Positions 1 through 10,713 of a stretch of DNA of 64,000 bases are shown here, one piece after another. This DNA is from Serripes groenlandicus. Taxonomy: Eukaryota > Mollusca > Bivalvia > Cardiida > Cardiidae. Under the pieces are notes generated by a model. That model was not told the DNA's origin, did not search any database, and saw only the letters and a list, made by a program, of their open reading frames with translations. The stretch spans positions 43,852,704 through 43,916,703 of the forward strand of contig JASEVX010000013.1 in the NCBI GenBank assembly GCA_031761405.1. Reading direction: 5' to 3'. Positions within the stretch are counted from its first letter, which is position 1; every line of letters starts with the position of its first letter. The position numbers were made by a program, and so were the translations under genes.

Positions 1-470
1 AAAAAAAAGGTTCACATTTGTGGCAGTTATTGCACGGAAACGGCAAGAAACAACATATTTTGTTAAATAAGGGGCCATAACTCCACCAAATAAAGTCCGC
101 CGAAAGTGATATTCAAACTTGGCCTAGCCCTTAAGGCATTTAACGTTGTTACCAAGTTTGAAAAAAAAAGGTTCACATTTGTGGCAGTTATTGCACGGAA
201 ACGGCAAGAAACAACATATTTTGTTAAATAAGGGGCCATAACTCCACCAAATAAAGTCCGCCGAAAGTGATATTCGAACTTGGCCTAGCCGTTAAGGCAT
301 TTAACCTTGTTACCAAGTTTGAAAAGAAACGGTTCACATTTGCGGCAGTTATTGCACGGAAACGAAGTGTGACGGACGGACAGACGGACAGACGGACAGA
401 CGGACGAACAGACGGACGGACGGACAAACCGAAATTAATAACCCCCCTTTTTTTCTTCGAAAAAGCGGGG
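1..470 (+). repeat. Tandem array, ~163 bp unit, with GGAC-rich end
   Basis: About three units containing AAGTCCGCCGAAAGTGATAT and GTGGCAGTTATTGCACGGAA, ending in a (GACG/GACA)n run at 368-425 and a CCCCCC...GGGGGAT hairpin. The left part is outside the window. Confidence 0.85.
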
Positions 471-880
471 GATAAAAAGAAATTGCATGATTATAATAAC
501 AAACAGATGACTACATTGTAGCGCGTAAAACATTCAATATAGTGCATGATTAACACTTTCTGATGCCTTTTCAGCAGACGACGTTTGAAAACATTGTGGC
601 AAAAGGAGAAATTGCTCATGTTCATGTTCAATCAGGTATTAAATATTTTATGTATATTTATTATTATTTTCCTTACATCATAATAGACCACCGCAAAATG
701 AATTTCAGTGGTCATGCCAAAAAACATGAATTGAACATTATCATCAATTGGTCAACCACTCCAATATTCAATATTTATGGCCGTAGTGTGCTGTATAATT
801 TTCAGTCACAAACATTTCACATTTGTTTTCGTAAAAAGGTAGCACAATAGATATATTAATTAATGATATGTTAAACTGAC

Positions 881-998
881 CGAAATCTATTTCATCCTCA
901 TTCATCACTATGACCTCATCCGACTCGGGCTCGACGGCCATTTCTATGTTACACAGATGTAAAATGGACGCAAGCAGGGCAAAAACCACATCCATGTC
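881..998 (-). CDS. Myosin motor exon (LLASILHLCNIEM block)
   Basis: Sixth and last recognised myosin exon before the left window edge, 118 bp. It reads DMDVVFALLASILHLCNIEM and then an acidic run up to DEIDFG. This is the helix and beta strand before the loop that leads to switch II. Acceptor TTTGCAG follows a poly-T tract; donor GTCAGT lies at 875-880. Phase 0 in and phase 1 out. Switch II, converter, neck and tail must lie outside the window to the left. Confidence 0.82.
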
Positions 999-1565
999 CT
1001 GCAAAAAAAAAATTAAATCTAATCTGATGATGGTTTGAACAACTTATGAAGAAGCAACCTGCAGTGGAACAATTCAGTGAATATATTTTGAGATTGTATC
1101 GGTATTTCAGATGAGAAGATTTACCACATAAAACAAATTAGCAGCAAACGACTTTGAAAATATGAGTTAACATATATAAGAACTTTCTATAAATGAAAAA
1201 AACAGTTATTTAATAAAGTTGAAAACATTGTGGCAAAAGGAGTAATGTTTTCAAAAGTAGCAGCTGCGAAGGTGTAAGAAAGTGTCTATATGTGGTAAAA
1301 GGTCCAGACGTTTTCTTCCCTTCTTGCATGATTCTTCATGACATAACTTAATCAAATATTATACCTTTGAAACTTATACAATGGTTAACGTTTTTTTAAC
1401 CCTGTCCGACACACTTTCTGATTCATTTTCTCTTTTTACCACAATGTTTTCAACTCATACTTGTGGAGATATTTCACGTTTTTGCCAATATATTTTCAAA
1501 GTCAACAGCTGCAGATTTGTTGTATATAGGAAAGGGTCAGAGTATTACGGTAGGTAAAATTGATT

Positions 1566-1812
1566 GTTTGGTGTTTTAGACTAGTTTAAAAAAAAATCTC
1601 AGTTATATCGCTGCGTTTCCTGGGTAAATACTATTACTTCTGCTCCATTTATCTTGACACAAGCCAATCAGTCGTAATGCTAACCCTTCAACCCTGTGGG
1701 CCAAGGAAGGAAGCCATCACTGCCACTTTTAAAGTCGTTGGAATGACCCGGCAGGAGATCGAACCTGCAACCTTCTGCACCCAGGGCAGACAATCTACCA
1801 CTACTCCACCAA
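1566..1812 (-). mobile_element. Second SINE family, near full copy
   Basis: On the minus strand, a tRNA-like head (TGGTGGAGTAGTGGTAGATT, GGTTGCAGGTTCGATCTCC) followed by a body with TGTCAAGATAAATGGA and a tail near TAAAACACCAAACA. Distinct from the AATC-tailed family. Confidence 0.75.
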
Positions 1813-1891
1813 AGCATGATGAGCAATTTCTATTGCCACACTATTTTAAAAAAGGTAGTCTGCTGCAGAGGCATCTGTTTGATGGAGAGGC

Positions 1892-2121
1892 TTAACCCTT
1901 TCCCTCATACGACAATTCTGCTGCATACGACTTTGAACATATTTTGTCAAAACATAGAAAATCTCCATAATTGAATGGATAACCTATGACAAAAATTGGA
2001 AAACATTGTGGCAAAAGGAGAAATTGCACGTTTTGTGCAATTTCTTCTTTTGTCACAATGTTTTCAAAAGGCTGTCTGCTGCAGAGGCGTCAGAAAGCGT
2101 CTATATGAGGGAAAGGCTTAA
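1892..2121 (-). mobile_element. TTAA element type 1
   Basis: Full length; right end reads GGCTTAA. It lies directly beside myosin exon 2,155-2,272. Confidence 0.85.
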
Positions 2122-2154
2122 ACTCCAATACATTTATCAACCTTCTGATTGTAC

Positions 2155-2272
2155 CTGAGGTGTAAAGCCAACGACATGCATGATACGTCGCAGGTTCTGC
2201 ATGGCTTCGTTGTAACCGGCAAAGTCAATGTCTGTTGATATCACAGGGTCACCATTTCCTGGGTCTATGATT
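2155..2272 (-). CDS. Myosin motor exon (upper/lower 50K region)
   Basis: Fifth exon of the myosin, 118 bp. It reads RIIDPGNGDPVISTDIDFAG then YNEAMQNLRRIMHVVGFTPQ. The ID-D-F--AM--M-V-GF pattern is the usual segment between the NFHIFY block and the helix HALASILH. Acceptor TTTCAG at 2273-2278, donor GTACAA at 2149-2154, phase 2 in and phase 0 out. Confidence 0.83.
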
Positions 2273-2384
2273 CTGAAAAAGAAATGAAACAAAAGAGTGT
2301 TTGTATGGTGTTTTACGCCGCTTTCAACCATGACATTTCCTGTGCAAACTAGAACTATCACTGAAGATAATAAATACCCCCTAA

Positions 2385-2815
2385 ACAGCACCTTGACCTA
2401 CACCATAACTTAATTAGTAAAAGGGGCCATAACTCTGTTAAATATCATGCAATTGTAACTCCTTTAGGATATGCACATCTCCTCTTGATATGGAAGCTTC
2501 ATGTGAAATTTTATTGAATTCCACCCAGTGCTTTGTAAGAAATAGGCCGGACAAAATACCCCCTAAACAGCACCTTGACCTTCACCATAACTTAATTAGT
2601 AAAAGAGCCATAACTCTGTAAGATATCATGCAATTGTAACCCCTTAAAGATATGCACATCTCCTCTTGGTATAGAAGCTTCATGTAAAATGTTATTGAAT
2701 TCCACCCAGTGGTTTGTAAGAAATAGGCTGGACAAAATAAGGCTTCCGACCAACAGACTGGCCGACACAGTGACTCCTATATACCCCCTCTTCTTCGAAG
2801 GGGGTATACTTACCA
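2385..2815 (+). repeat. Tandem array, ~175 bp unit, two copies
   Basis: Two units starting CACCTTGACC, both containing GCCATAACTCTGT and ATATGCACATCTCCTCTTG, closed by a palindrome TACCCCCTCTTCTTCGAAGG. Same architecture as the array at 1-470. Confidence 0.8.
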
Positions 2816-2943
2816 GTAAAACGGATCCATTTATCCTGACAATATAAAGTCAGTGGCAATGCTAACCCCACAATCTTGAGGAGGAAAAGCCAATACTACA
2901 ATTGTTTAAGTCTTTGGTATGGCCCAGCAAGGGAGAAAATCTG

Positions 2944-2970
2944 TGACCCCCCCCCCCCCCCCCCCCCCTC
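2944..2970 (+). repeat. Poly-C tract
   Basis: An unbroken run of about 25 C followed by TCC and poly-A, at the end of a SINE-like remnant; length may be an assembly estimate. Confidence 0.9.
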
Positions 2971-3020
2971 CAAAAAAAAAGGGGTTATAAGTCTTCTATG
3001 AGATTTATTAGAAAAACTGT

Positions 3021-3250
3021 TTAACCCTTCCCCTCATATAAACGCTTTCTGACGCCTCTGCAGCAGACGGCATTTTGAAAACATAGTGACAAAAGAAGAA
3101 ATTGCTCAAGATGAGCAATTTCTCCTTTTGCCACAATGTTTTCCACTTTAAGTCATAGGTTATCCATTCAATTATAGAGATTTTCTATTTTTTTACAAAA
3201 TATGTTCAAAGTCCTCTGCTGCAGAATTGTCGTATGAGGGAAAGGGCTAA
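3021..3250 (+). mobile_element. TTAA element type 1
   Basis: Full length, right end GGGCTAA. Centre hairpin loop CAAGATGAG. Confidence 0.87.
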
Positions 3251-3628
3251 ACTAATGACTTTTGAAGACATTGTGGCAAAATAACCAATTTTTCTGTTTT
3301 TAACTCAATTAAAAATTGAACTTACATTTATAGAGATTTTCCAAATGTTTCCAAAGACTGTTTCAAAGTCATCTGCTGCAGATTTACTGTAAGTGGGAGA
3401 GGGTTGAAATGGTTGCTGTAACAGAAGACATCTGATGCTGCATAAGCCAACACGTTTTGAAAACAATGTTGGAAAGGGAGAAATTGTTCAAAACTATAAA
3501 AGCGAATATGAATTAACCTTTTCTCATATGCAGTCACATTTTGACACACTTGCAAAAAGAGAAAAAAGGTGACAGACAAATGATCCCTAAGCGTCTCCTC
3601 GTAGGCGGGCGACACAAAAACTACCAAC

Positions 3629-3776
3629 CTGTATTTTTCTAGAGCTTCGAGAAAGTACCGTTTCCTCTCATCTTCCGTGAAACCGCACATCATGTTATAA
3701 AATATGTGGAAATTCTTCTCTCCCGGTGACTGCCTTACAATCCGGCTTTTCTCCAACATATGCTCAGTTATTATTG
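3629..3776 (-). CDS. Myosin motor exon (LEKSR..GEKNFHIFY block)
   Basis: Fourth exon of the myosin. It completes GAIITEHMLEKSRIVRQ and continues GEKNFHIFYNMMCG, the conserved stretch after switch I, ending at EALEKYR. Length is 148 bp, acceptor TTACAG, donor GTTGGT at 3623-3628, which is a weaker but acceptable GT site. Phase 1 in and phase 2 out match the neighbouring exons exactly. Confidence 0.88.
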
Positions 3777-4135
3777 CTGTAAGTGAACAAGTAAAACATC
3801 TGTGAGCTGTGCTGGACTAAACCCTTTTTCACATACAACAAATCTACAGCAGATGACATATCTAGGCAAAAACATGTTTTCAACTTTATTCAAGAATTGT
3901 TCAATTAATTATAAAAAAAAAAATCCATATTTTTAACAAAATGTTTTCAATGTCTTCTGCTGCAGATTAGTTGTATGTGGGAAATGGTAAAATCCTTTTA
4001 CACAGTATTTATGCTACTTCTGTAAAGTAGCAGGTGTAATCTGGTTTGGAAGATGCAATCAATTTAACTTTTTTCCCAGATGCAGACATGTTTTTTCGCC
4101 GTTTAAGCTCGGGTTTTGTAATGTTTCTGTATCCC

Positions 4136-4365
4136 TTAACCCTTTCCCTCATACGACATTTCTGAAGCAGACGACTTTGAACGTATTTTGTCAAAACATA
4201 GAAAATCTCCATAATTGAATGGATAACCTATGACAAAAAGTGGAAAACATTGTGGCAAAAGGAGAAATTGCACGTTTTGTGCAATTTCTTCTTTTGTCAC
4301 TATGTTTTCAAAAAGCCGCCTGATGCAGAGGCGTCAGAAAGCGTCTATATGAGGGAAAGGGTTAA
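4136..4365 (-). mobile_element. TTAA element type 1
   Basis: Full length with both TTAA ends; loop CACGTTTTGTG gives a longer perfect stem. Confidence 0.88.
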
Positions 4366-4587
4366 GCAGGCGTAAAACATAGATTTTATGCAATAATAAC
4401 CATTCAACCATAAAAACAAAAAATTCAGGTAAATGGTAAAAATTAAAGTCCTATCTGAGGACAGAGATGTAACAAGAATGTGTGTTGACTGCCAATCTGT
4501 CAGTAAGTGAAAGCCTGGCAGACGTCAAATAAGTGATCCCTTTGTATTATACCTGTCAGGGCAGGCAACGCATAATTAAATACCTAC

Positions 4588-4702
4588 CACCAATTATCTC
4601 CCCTGTGTCTGTAAAAATCAGCTCAATCAACTTTCCAAACCGGCTGGAATTATCGTTGATCGCGGTCGTGGCATTTCCAAAAGCTTCAAGTAGAGGATTC
4701 AC
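4588..4702 (-). CDS. Myosin motor exon with switch I
   Basis: Third exon of the myosin. It reads [20 protein letters not shown] then [18 protein letters not shown]. The NDNSSRFGK block is switch I, which contacts nucleotide and magnesium. Length is 115 bp, acceptor ACAG just above 4702, donor GTAGGT at 4582-4587, ending in phase 1. All switch I residues are intact, so there is no sign of decay here. Confidence 0.9.
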
Positions 4703-4754
4703 CTGTAAATGCGACCACAGAGAATAAATAGTACAGAAAGTGTTATGAGTCTGT

Positions 4755-4986
4755 TTAACCCTTTCCAAGCTGCAGACGCATTTCGACGCAATTGCAGCAG
4801 ACGACTTTTGAAAACATTGTGGCCAAAGGTGAAATTGATCATAATGAGCAATTTCTCCTTTGGCAACAACGTTTTCAACTTTATTTAACAATTAAGCTAT
4901 TTTTTATGAAGATATTTCAGGTTTTTGTCACCATGTTTTCAAAGTCGTCTGCTGCATATTTATTGTATGTGGGAAAGTGGGGTTAA
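4755..4986 (+). mobile_element. TTAA element type 2 (GGCCAAAGG subtype)
   Basis: Type 2 has CCCACATA or similar after the TTAACCCTTT end, and GTCGTCTGCTGCAGATTTGT then TATGTGGGAAAGGG on the right. This copy has the CCACAATGTTTTC arm changed to GGCCAAAGGTGAAATTG. Confidence 0.85.
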
Positions 4987-5166
4987 GCCTTTGCCAGATA
5001 AGGCAAATCTGTAGCAGACAACCTTGAACACTTTTAAACAAAAATAGGGGAGATCTCTATAGTATAAAAGTCTAAACATAGAAAAGAAAAGTATATTTTC
5101 AAAAGCTATCTACTGCAAGTGTGTCAAAAGGCGACAGTTTACCTATATCATTATATTTGTCTACTT

Positions 5167-5368
5167 TTAACCCTTTCCCTCATATAGACGCTTTCTGACG
5201 CCTCTACAGCAGACGGCTTTTTGAAAACATAGTGACAAAAAAAGTAATTGCACAAAACGTGCAATTTCTCCTTTTGCCACAATGTTTTCCATTTTTTGTC
5301 ATAGGTTATCCATTCAATTATGGAGATTTTCTATTTTTTGCTGCAGAATTGTCGTATGAGGGAATTAA
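5167..5368 (+). mobile_element. TTAA element type 1, internal deletion
   Basis: About 28 bp missing from the right arm between TTTTTTG and CTGCAGAATTG; both TTAAs kept. Confidence 0.82.
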
Positions 5369-5458
5369 AGGGGGTTGTCTACTTTAACCACATCATTCTG
5401 AAGAAATAATTAAACGTCAATATGGGTCTGCATGTGGGAGAGGGTTAACATGGTATAT

Positions 5459-5680
5459 TTAACCCTTTCCCATTTGTAGACGCATTTTAATGCATCCGCA
5501 ACAGACAGCATTGCAGCAAAAGAAGACATTGCTTAAATGAGCCATTTCTCCTTTTGCCACTATATTTTCAACACTATTCAACAAATATACTTTGATTTCA
5601 AGAGACTGAGTTTATTTAATTTTTTACTAAATGTTTTCAAAGATGTCTCCTGCAGCCTTGTTGTAAGTGGGAAAGGGTTA
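5459..5680 (+). mobile_element. TTAA element type 2, diverged
   Basis: TTAACCCTTTCCCATTTGTAG to GTGGGAAAGGGTTA. Right TTAA reads TTAG. Confidence 0.75.
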
Positions 5681-5689
5681 GTTCACTTA

Positions 5690-6320
5690 GAAGTCAAGTT
5701 CTGAAATACGCTATTTTATTTGTTGAGAGTATCTTTGTATATTTATTTTATTTAGATGCAACTTATTTATTATACATCGACTGCGAAACAAGCTTTCAGC
5801 TCATATTTTACACTTTCGGTTTCTGCTTCCTGGACACTTACCCAAATACTCACACTGTTGGTGTGAAAGAATTCCAAAGGCAGAACCCTACCATTAATTG
5901 GATTGGTAACATAACCTTTTCCAATGCATCACTGTGTTTATTTGTTAAACACAGTAAAAGTTTGTTTGAATGTTTTTTTACACCTCAAAATAGTTTTTGA
6001 TTGGCGATTTATTTTTACCTCAAAAGAATGTTTGATTGGTATTTTACAATTCTTTCAAGATCTTGTTAATAATAAACAAGTGTTTCCTTGATGTATTTCC
6101 AGAATCACCGTAACTTCATCCTGGCACTGGTGAACAAGTCAAAATGCTACAACCCTAATTGCCAAGAAGAGAATTCATTACAACCAATTTAAATGTCTTT
6201 GGCATGGAATGACTGGGGATCAAAGCCCGAGCATTTTATCCTATTTCAACAACACATTCGAAAGATGTCTGCTGAAGAGGCATCAAAAGTCATTGGCGTT
6301 TTTGGAAAGTTTAAAACAAA
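5690..6320. other. Intron sequence without recognised genes
   Basis: Low-copy AT-rich DNA between myosin exons; one SINE-like scrap at ~6,195-6,230 (GGGGATCAAAGCCCGAGC). Confidence 0.5.
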
Positions 6321-6330
6321 GAAAACTTAC

Positions 6331-6422
6331 TTCAATAATTTTATCCTGTAAGAAGAAATCTCCATCACATTGCGATAACCTCACTATCTGGGCGATCAGC
6401 ATTTTAGTGATCTCGGTTTTAC
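6331..6422 (-). CDS. Myosin motor exon, P-loop lysine and following helix
   Basis: Second recognised exon of the same myosin. With the final G of the preceding exon it completes GKTEITKMLIAQIV, giving the catalytic lysine and threonine of Walker A, then runs to LQDKIIE. It is 92 bp, with acceptor CAG at 6423-6425 and donor GTAAGT at 6325-6330, ending in phase 0. The 3.7 kb intron before it contains the SINE-derived minisatellite and many TTAA elements. Confidence 0.88.
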
Positions 6423-6700
6423 CTGGAAATCAAATCAAAGCAGACTCAATGTAGGATTGATTATTTGTAATAAATCCTTTGTCACCTGCAGACGCAATAG
6501 CAGCAGACGACATTTGAAAATATTGAGGCCAAAGGTGTAATTGCTCATGATGACTTTTTCAACTTTATTATACAATTAATTAAACTAATTTTTATGGAGA
6601 CTTATAAGGTTTTTGTCACCATGTTTTCGAAGTGGTCTGCTGCATAATTTTTGTAAGAGGGAAAGGCTTTATGAAATGTTCAACATTTTTTCACAGATAT

Positions 6701-8095
6701 CATGGCTGCCAGTTCACATATCCCTGGTTTCCTTGCAATCTCACATCAGTACTTCACTCAGCATTGCTACCAAACAACTGTATGGCAGCCAGTTCACCTA
6801 CCCCTGGTTTCTTTACAATCTCACATCAGTACTTCACACAGCATTGCTACCAGACAACTGTATTGCAGCCAGTTCACCAGTAACCCTGGTTTCCTTACAA
6901 TCTCACATCAGTACTTCACACAGCATTGCTACCAGACAACTGTATGGCTGCCAGTTCACCTACCCCTGGTTTCTTTACAATCTCACATCAGTACTTCACT
7001 CAGCATTGCTACCAAACAACTGTATGGCAGCCAGTTCACCTACCCCTGGTTTCCTTACAATCTCACATCAGTACTTCACTCAGCATTGCTACCAAACAAC
7101 TGTATGGCAGCCAGTTCACCTAACCCTGGTTTCCTTACAATCTCACATCAGTACTTCACACAGCATTGCTACCAAACAACTGTATGGCAGCCAGTTCACC
7201 TAACCCTGGTTTCTTTACAATCTCACATCAGTACTTCACACAGCATTGCTACCAAACAACTGTATGGCTGCCAGTTCACCTACCCCTGGTTTCCTTACAA
7301 TCTCACATCAGTACTTCACTCAGCATTGCTACCAAACAACTGTATGGCAGCCAGTTCACCTACCCCTGGTTTCCTTACAATCTCACATCAGTACTTCACA
7401 CAGCATTGCTACCAAACAACTGTATGGCAGCCAGTTCACCTACCCCTGGTTTCCTTACAATCTCACATCAGTTCTTCACACAGCATTGCTACCAAACAAC
7501 TGTATTGCAGCCAGTTCACCAGTAACCCTGGTTTCCTTACAATCTCACATCAGTACTTCACACAGCATTGCTACCAGACAACTGTATGGCAGCCAGTTCA
7601 CCAGTAACCCTGGTTTCCTTACAATCTCACATCAGTTCTTCATACAGCATTGCTACCAGACAACTGTATGGCTGCCAGTTCACCTACCCCTGGTTTCCTT
7701 ACAATCTCACATCAGTTCTTCATACAGCATTGCTACCAAACAACTGTATGGCAGCCAGTTCACCTACCCCTGGTTTCCTTACAATCTCACATCAGTACTT
7801 CACTCAGCATTGCTACCAAACAACTGTATGGCAGCCAGTTCACCTACCCCTGGTTTCCTTACAATCTCACATCAGTACTTCACTCAGCATTGCTACCAAA
7901 CAACTGTATGGCAGCCAGTTCACCTACCCCTGGTTTCCTTACAATCTCACATCAGTTCTTCATACAGCATTGCTACCAGACAACTGTATTGCAGCCAGTT
8001 CACCTAACCCTGGTTTCCTTGCAATCTCACATCAGTACTTCACTCAGCATTGCTACCAGACAACTGTATGGCAGCCAGTTCACCTACCCCTGGTT
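6701..8095 (+). repeat. 80 bp minisatellite, ~17 units, derived from a SINE body
   Basis: Unit of 80 bp, with a few 81-82 bp variants that read CACCAGTAACC instead of CACCTACC. Units differ at only a few positions. The unit matches the middle of the tRNA-derived SINE seen at 11.6 and 27.0 kb (GCCAGTTCACCTAC, CCTGGTTT, CACATCAGTACTTCACACA, CAACTG-TGGC). Since 80 is not a multiple of 3 and no frame has a stop, long overlapping reading frames appear; I regard them as non-coding. Lies in the intron between the 10.1 and 6.4 kb myosin exons. Confidence 0.9.
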
Positions 8096-8166
8096 TTGTA
8101 TGACATGGCTGACATGTCACTTACCCACTAAATGTAGAGCTCCTGCAGTCCAGTCTGGACATACAT

Positions 8167-8400
8167 TTAACCCTTTCCAACATACGACAAGTCTACAGCA
8201 GACGACTTTGAAAACATATCCGAAAAAAAAAAATTGGAAACTCCCTTTAAATGAAAGTACAATAATTGAAAAGAGGTGAAAACATGGTGACAAAAGGAGA
8301 TTTTGCTTGTTTTGAGCAATTTCTTCTTTTTTTGCCATGTTTTCAAAAAGCCGTCTGCTACAGAGGCATCAGAAAGCGTCTATATGAGGGAAAGGGTTAA
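8167..8400 (-). mobile_element. TTAA element type 1/2 hybrid at left border of duplication
   Basis: Both ends TTAA. Copy 2 of the block begins inside this element (48,551), losing the left ~20 bp. Confidence 0.85.
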
Positions 8401-8609
8401 GGCTTTCATTCCGAGGCTGTGAGTTCAATTCTAGCTAGGCAAACAATTTGGCCGATGAATGACAATAGCAAGAAGTCGTTTCTGTTATTTGCAATTCATG
8501 ATTAGCAATTTCGTCTTTTGCCGAAATGTTTTCAGAAGTTGTTTGCTGCAGATGCATCAAAACACTACTGCAAGTGGGAAAGGGTTAATACTCTTTACAA
8601 TACAGAGGA

Positions 8610-8815
8610 CTTGCTAAGTTGGGGAAAACTAGTCTGTTCACAACAATATCTCTCTCTTATGACCCATCTAAACCTTATGTTGTGGGCGCTCAAAAGAATC
8701 GTCTCACTGAGACGATTTCTTTTGAGTACCCACAACATAGGGTTTGTTTGATGGTGATATAAAGATTTGGGAGTGTATAAAAACCGTTCTTATCTTATCT
8801 AGAGTTCTGACAATA
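8610..8815. mobile_element. CAGAGCTC palindromic MITE
   Basis: Central hairpin 8,671-8,745; right end ATCTAGAGTTCTG. Copy 2 equivalent at 48,955-49,148, where the hairpin tip has lost ~6 bases. Confidence 0.8.
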
Positions 8816-8844
8816 TTATCCCACCTCAACAATGAAACTATTTC

Positions 8845-9068
8845 TTAACCCTTTCCCTCATATAGACGCTTTCTGACGCCTCTGCAGCAGACGGCTTTTT
8901 GAAAACAGAGTGACAAAAGAAGAAATTGCTCAAAACGTGCAATTTCTCCTTTTGCCACAATGTTTTCCCACTTCTAGTCATAGGTTATCCATTCAGAGAT
9001 TTTCTATTTTTTGACAAAATACGTCCAAAGTTGTCTGCTGCAGAATTGTCATATGAGGGAAAGGGTAA
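8845..9068 (+). mobile_element. TTAA element type 1
   Basis: Right end reads GGGTAAA. Counterpart 49,183-49,406 keeps GGGTTAA. Confidence 0.85.
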
Positions 9069-9169
9069 AATGCAAAACATGACCTCAGACTGAAATAGAT
9101 TATGTGATCCTAAGGGAGGGGGGGGTCTTTTGTAATAACACAACTATTGATCTAAATTGAGTGTAAATA

Positions 9170-9728
9170 TCAGATCTCACTGCGATAAAAAGTAATAAAT
9201 TACAACTTCACTAAACAATCTTGGTAGAGGGTCAACTAAGAAACATTTGTGCGAAATTGTTTTCAAATTTGACCAATACCTTTTTACCAGAAGATTTTCA
9301 AAGTTTTCGTTATATATAAGGAAAACAAGCATCCCCATGTTTTTCAATAGATCAGAATAATGTAAACAATCTTGGAAGAGCCCCAAGGAACATTTGTCAA
9401 ATTATTTTCAAATTAGGTCAGAACTTTTGGACAAGAAATCTTATTAAGTTTTTGACTATACACATAAAGGGAAAACAAGCTCCGACCCCTAGCTGCTATG
9501 TTTTCAATGGATTGAAATAATTTTGTCATTCTTGGTAGTATTTGTGCTAAAAAAAATTCTAATAAGGGCCTGTACTTTTGGACAAGAAGATTTCTAATGT
9601 TTTGGCATTTTTCTCTCTTTTTGATGATGCAGCACCCAAAGTTCTATGAATTCAATTCTTTTAACAATTTTGAAAGAGGAACACCTAAGGAGCATTTCTG
9701 CTTAATTATTTTGAAATTGGTTCATTGT
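9170..9728 (+). repeat. Diverged tandem array, ~150-200 bp unit
   Basis: Three degenerate units with CTTGGTAGAGGGTCAACTAA, ACTTTTGGACAAGAA and GGAAAACAAGC. Repeated at 49,505-50,345 and 50,690-50,915 in copy 2, where it is longer. Confidence 0.7.
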
Positions 9729-9729
9729 T

Positions 9730-9959
9730 TTAACCCTGTCCCTCATATAGATGCTTTCTGATGCCTCTGCAGCAGACAGCTTTTTGGAAACATAGTGACA
9801 AAAGAAGAAATTGCACAAAACGTGCAATTTCCCCTTTTGCCACAATGTTTTCCACTTTTTGTCATAGGTTATCCATTCAATTATGGAGATTTTCTATTTT
9901 TTGATAAAATACGTTCAAAGTCGTCTGCTGCAGAATTGTCGTATGAGGGAAAGGGTTAA
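9730..9959 (+). mobile_element. TTAA palindromic element, type 1 (reference copy)
   Basis: Family description. About 230 bp, TTAA at both ends followed by CCCTTTCCCTCATA. One arm continues TAGACGCTTTCTGACGCC, the other CGACAATTCTGC; both then have CTGCAGCAGACG-CTTT and ACAT. The centre is hairpin GAAATTGC...GCAATTTC. No ORF. TTAA ends and a CCC start fit a piggyBac-type MITE moved by a transposase elsewhere. Plus means the TAGACGCTTTC arm is on the left. At the matching site in copy 2 (50,369-50,598) the element is inverted. Confidence 0.9.
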
Positions 9960-10079
9960 GAGAAGTCGATTGTAAGAAAATGTGAAGATGAAGGCAGACA
10001 CTGGACAGTGATTGACGATAATAGCTCATCCAGCAGTTTGTGCTTAGGTGAGCTGAAAAGATGACAACATTCCACCTAC

Positions 10080-10287
10080 CAGATCCTGATTCACCACTAA
10101 CCAGCAAACACTGGTTCCCCTCATTTCTCTGTACATTGTGATACACTCTGGAACCCAGCGCATAGACATGGGGCTTCAACTCTGTCAGCGTCTGGGGCCT
10201 ACCATATGCCCGACCGATTTCATCTCCATATAGATTTGGAATCACTGTATATGGGTTGACAGTGATGAGAATATCTCCAATGTATGT
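10080..10287 (-). CDS. Unconventional myosin motor exon with P-loop start
   Basis: Exon of a myosin heavy chain, an actin-based ATP-driven motor. The translation begins TYIGDILITVNPY and ends LLVSGESGSG, which is the first part of the Walker A loop GESGSGKT; the lysine and threonine come from the next exon at 6.4 kb. The exon is 208 bp, in phase 0 at the start and phase 1 at the end, with acceptor TTTCAG at 10288-10293 and donor GTAGGT at 10074-10079. The IGDILI-VNPY block and the exact P-loop make the family assignment firm. The class is not certain. The short loop and later [10 protein letters not shown] block fit class III-like animal myosins, but molluscs also carry chitin synthases with a myosin head, which cannot be excluded. 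The N-terminal motor exon that should precede this one was not found at higher coordinates. A near-identical second copy lies at 51,037-51,244. Confidence 0.9.
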
Positions 10288-10486
10288 CTGAAATGAAATA
10301 ATCAAATTACTGAAAGTACCGACTGCTTGCCCCTTTTAAATAATTATACTTTCTTTCATTGAGAGTTTCAATGTTTTGCCTACATGTTATTATAGTTCTT
10401 TGCTATAAATTTATTGTATATGGAAAACGGTTAAAGATACAGTAATTTATGGCAACTACTGCACATTTGAAAGTTGAAAGTTTTAC

Positions 10487-10713
10487 TTAAACGTTTCCTA
10501 TATAGAAACCGGTCCCGACACCTCTGCAGCAGACAACTATTGAAAACATTGTGGCAAATGTAGAAGTTGCTCATGATGAGCAATGTCTCCTTTTGCCAAA
10601 ATGTTTTCAACTTTATTCAATAACTGTTATTCATTTATATAGAGTTTCAATATTTCGCCTACAAGCTTTCAAAGTCGTCTGCTGCAGATTTGTTCTATGT
10701 GGGAAAGGGTTTA
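10487..10713 (+). mobile_element. TTAA element type 2
   Basis: TTAAACGTTTCC to GGGAAAGGGTTTA; upstream of the myosin P-loop exon. Counterpart 51,447-51,673. Confidence 0.78.

Noticed and set aside
224..521. Reading frames over the GACG/GACA run (Arg/Thr/Asp/Gly or Pro/Ser/Val repeats)
   Set aside because: Low-complexity translation of a tandem array end.
4009..4212. Minus-strand frame ITKPELKRRKNMSASGKKVK as a myosin exon
   Set aside because: It lies between two exons whose phases already join (4,588 to 3,776), and it does not match a motor segment.
6613..8279. Long overlapping reading frames (up to 301 codons) rich in SLQSHISTSHSIATKQLYG
   Set aside because: They are the 80 bp minisatellite read in rotating frames with no stop; no start context or splice support.
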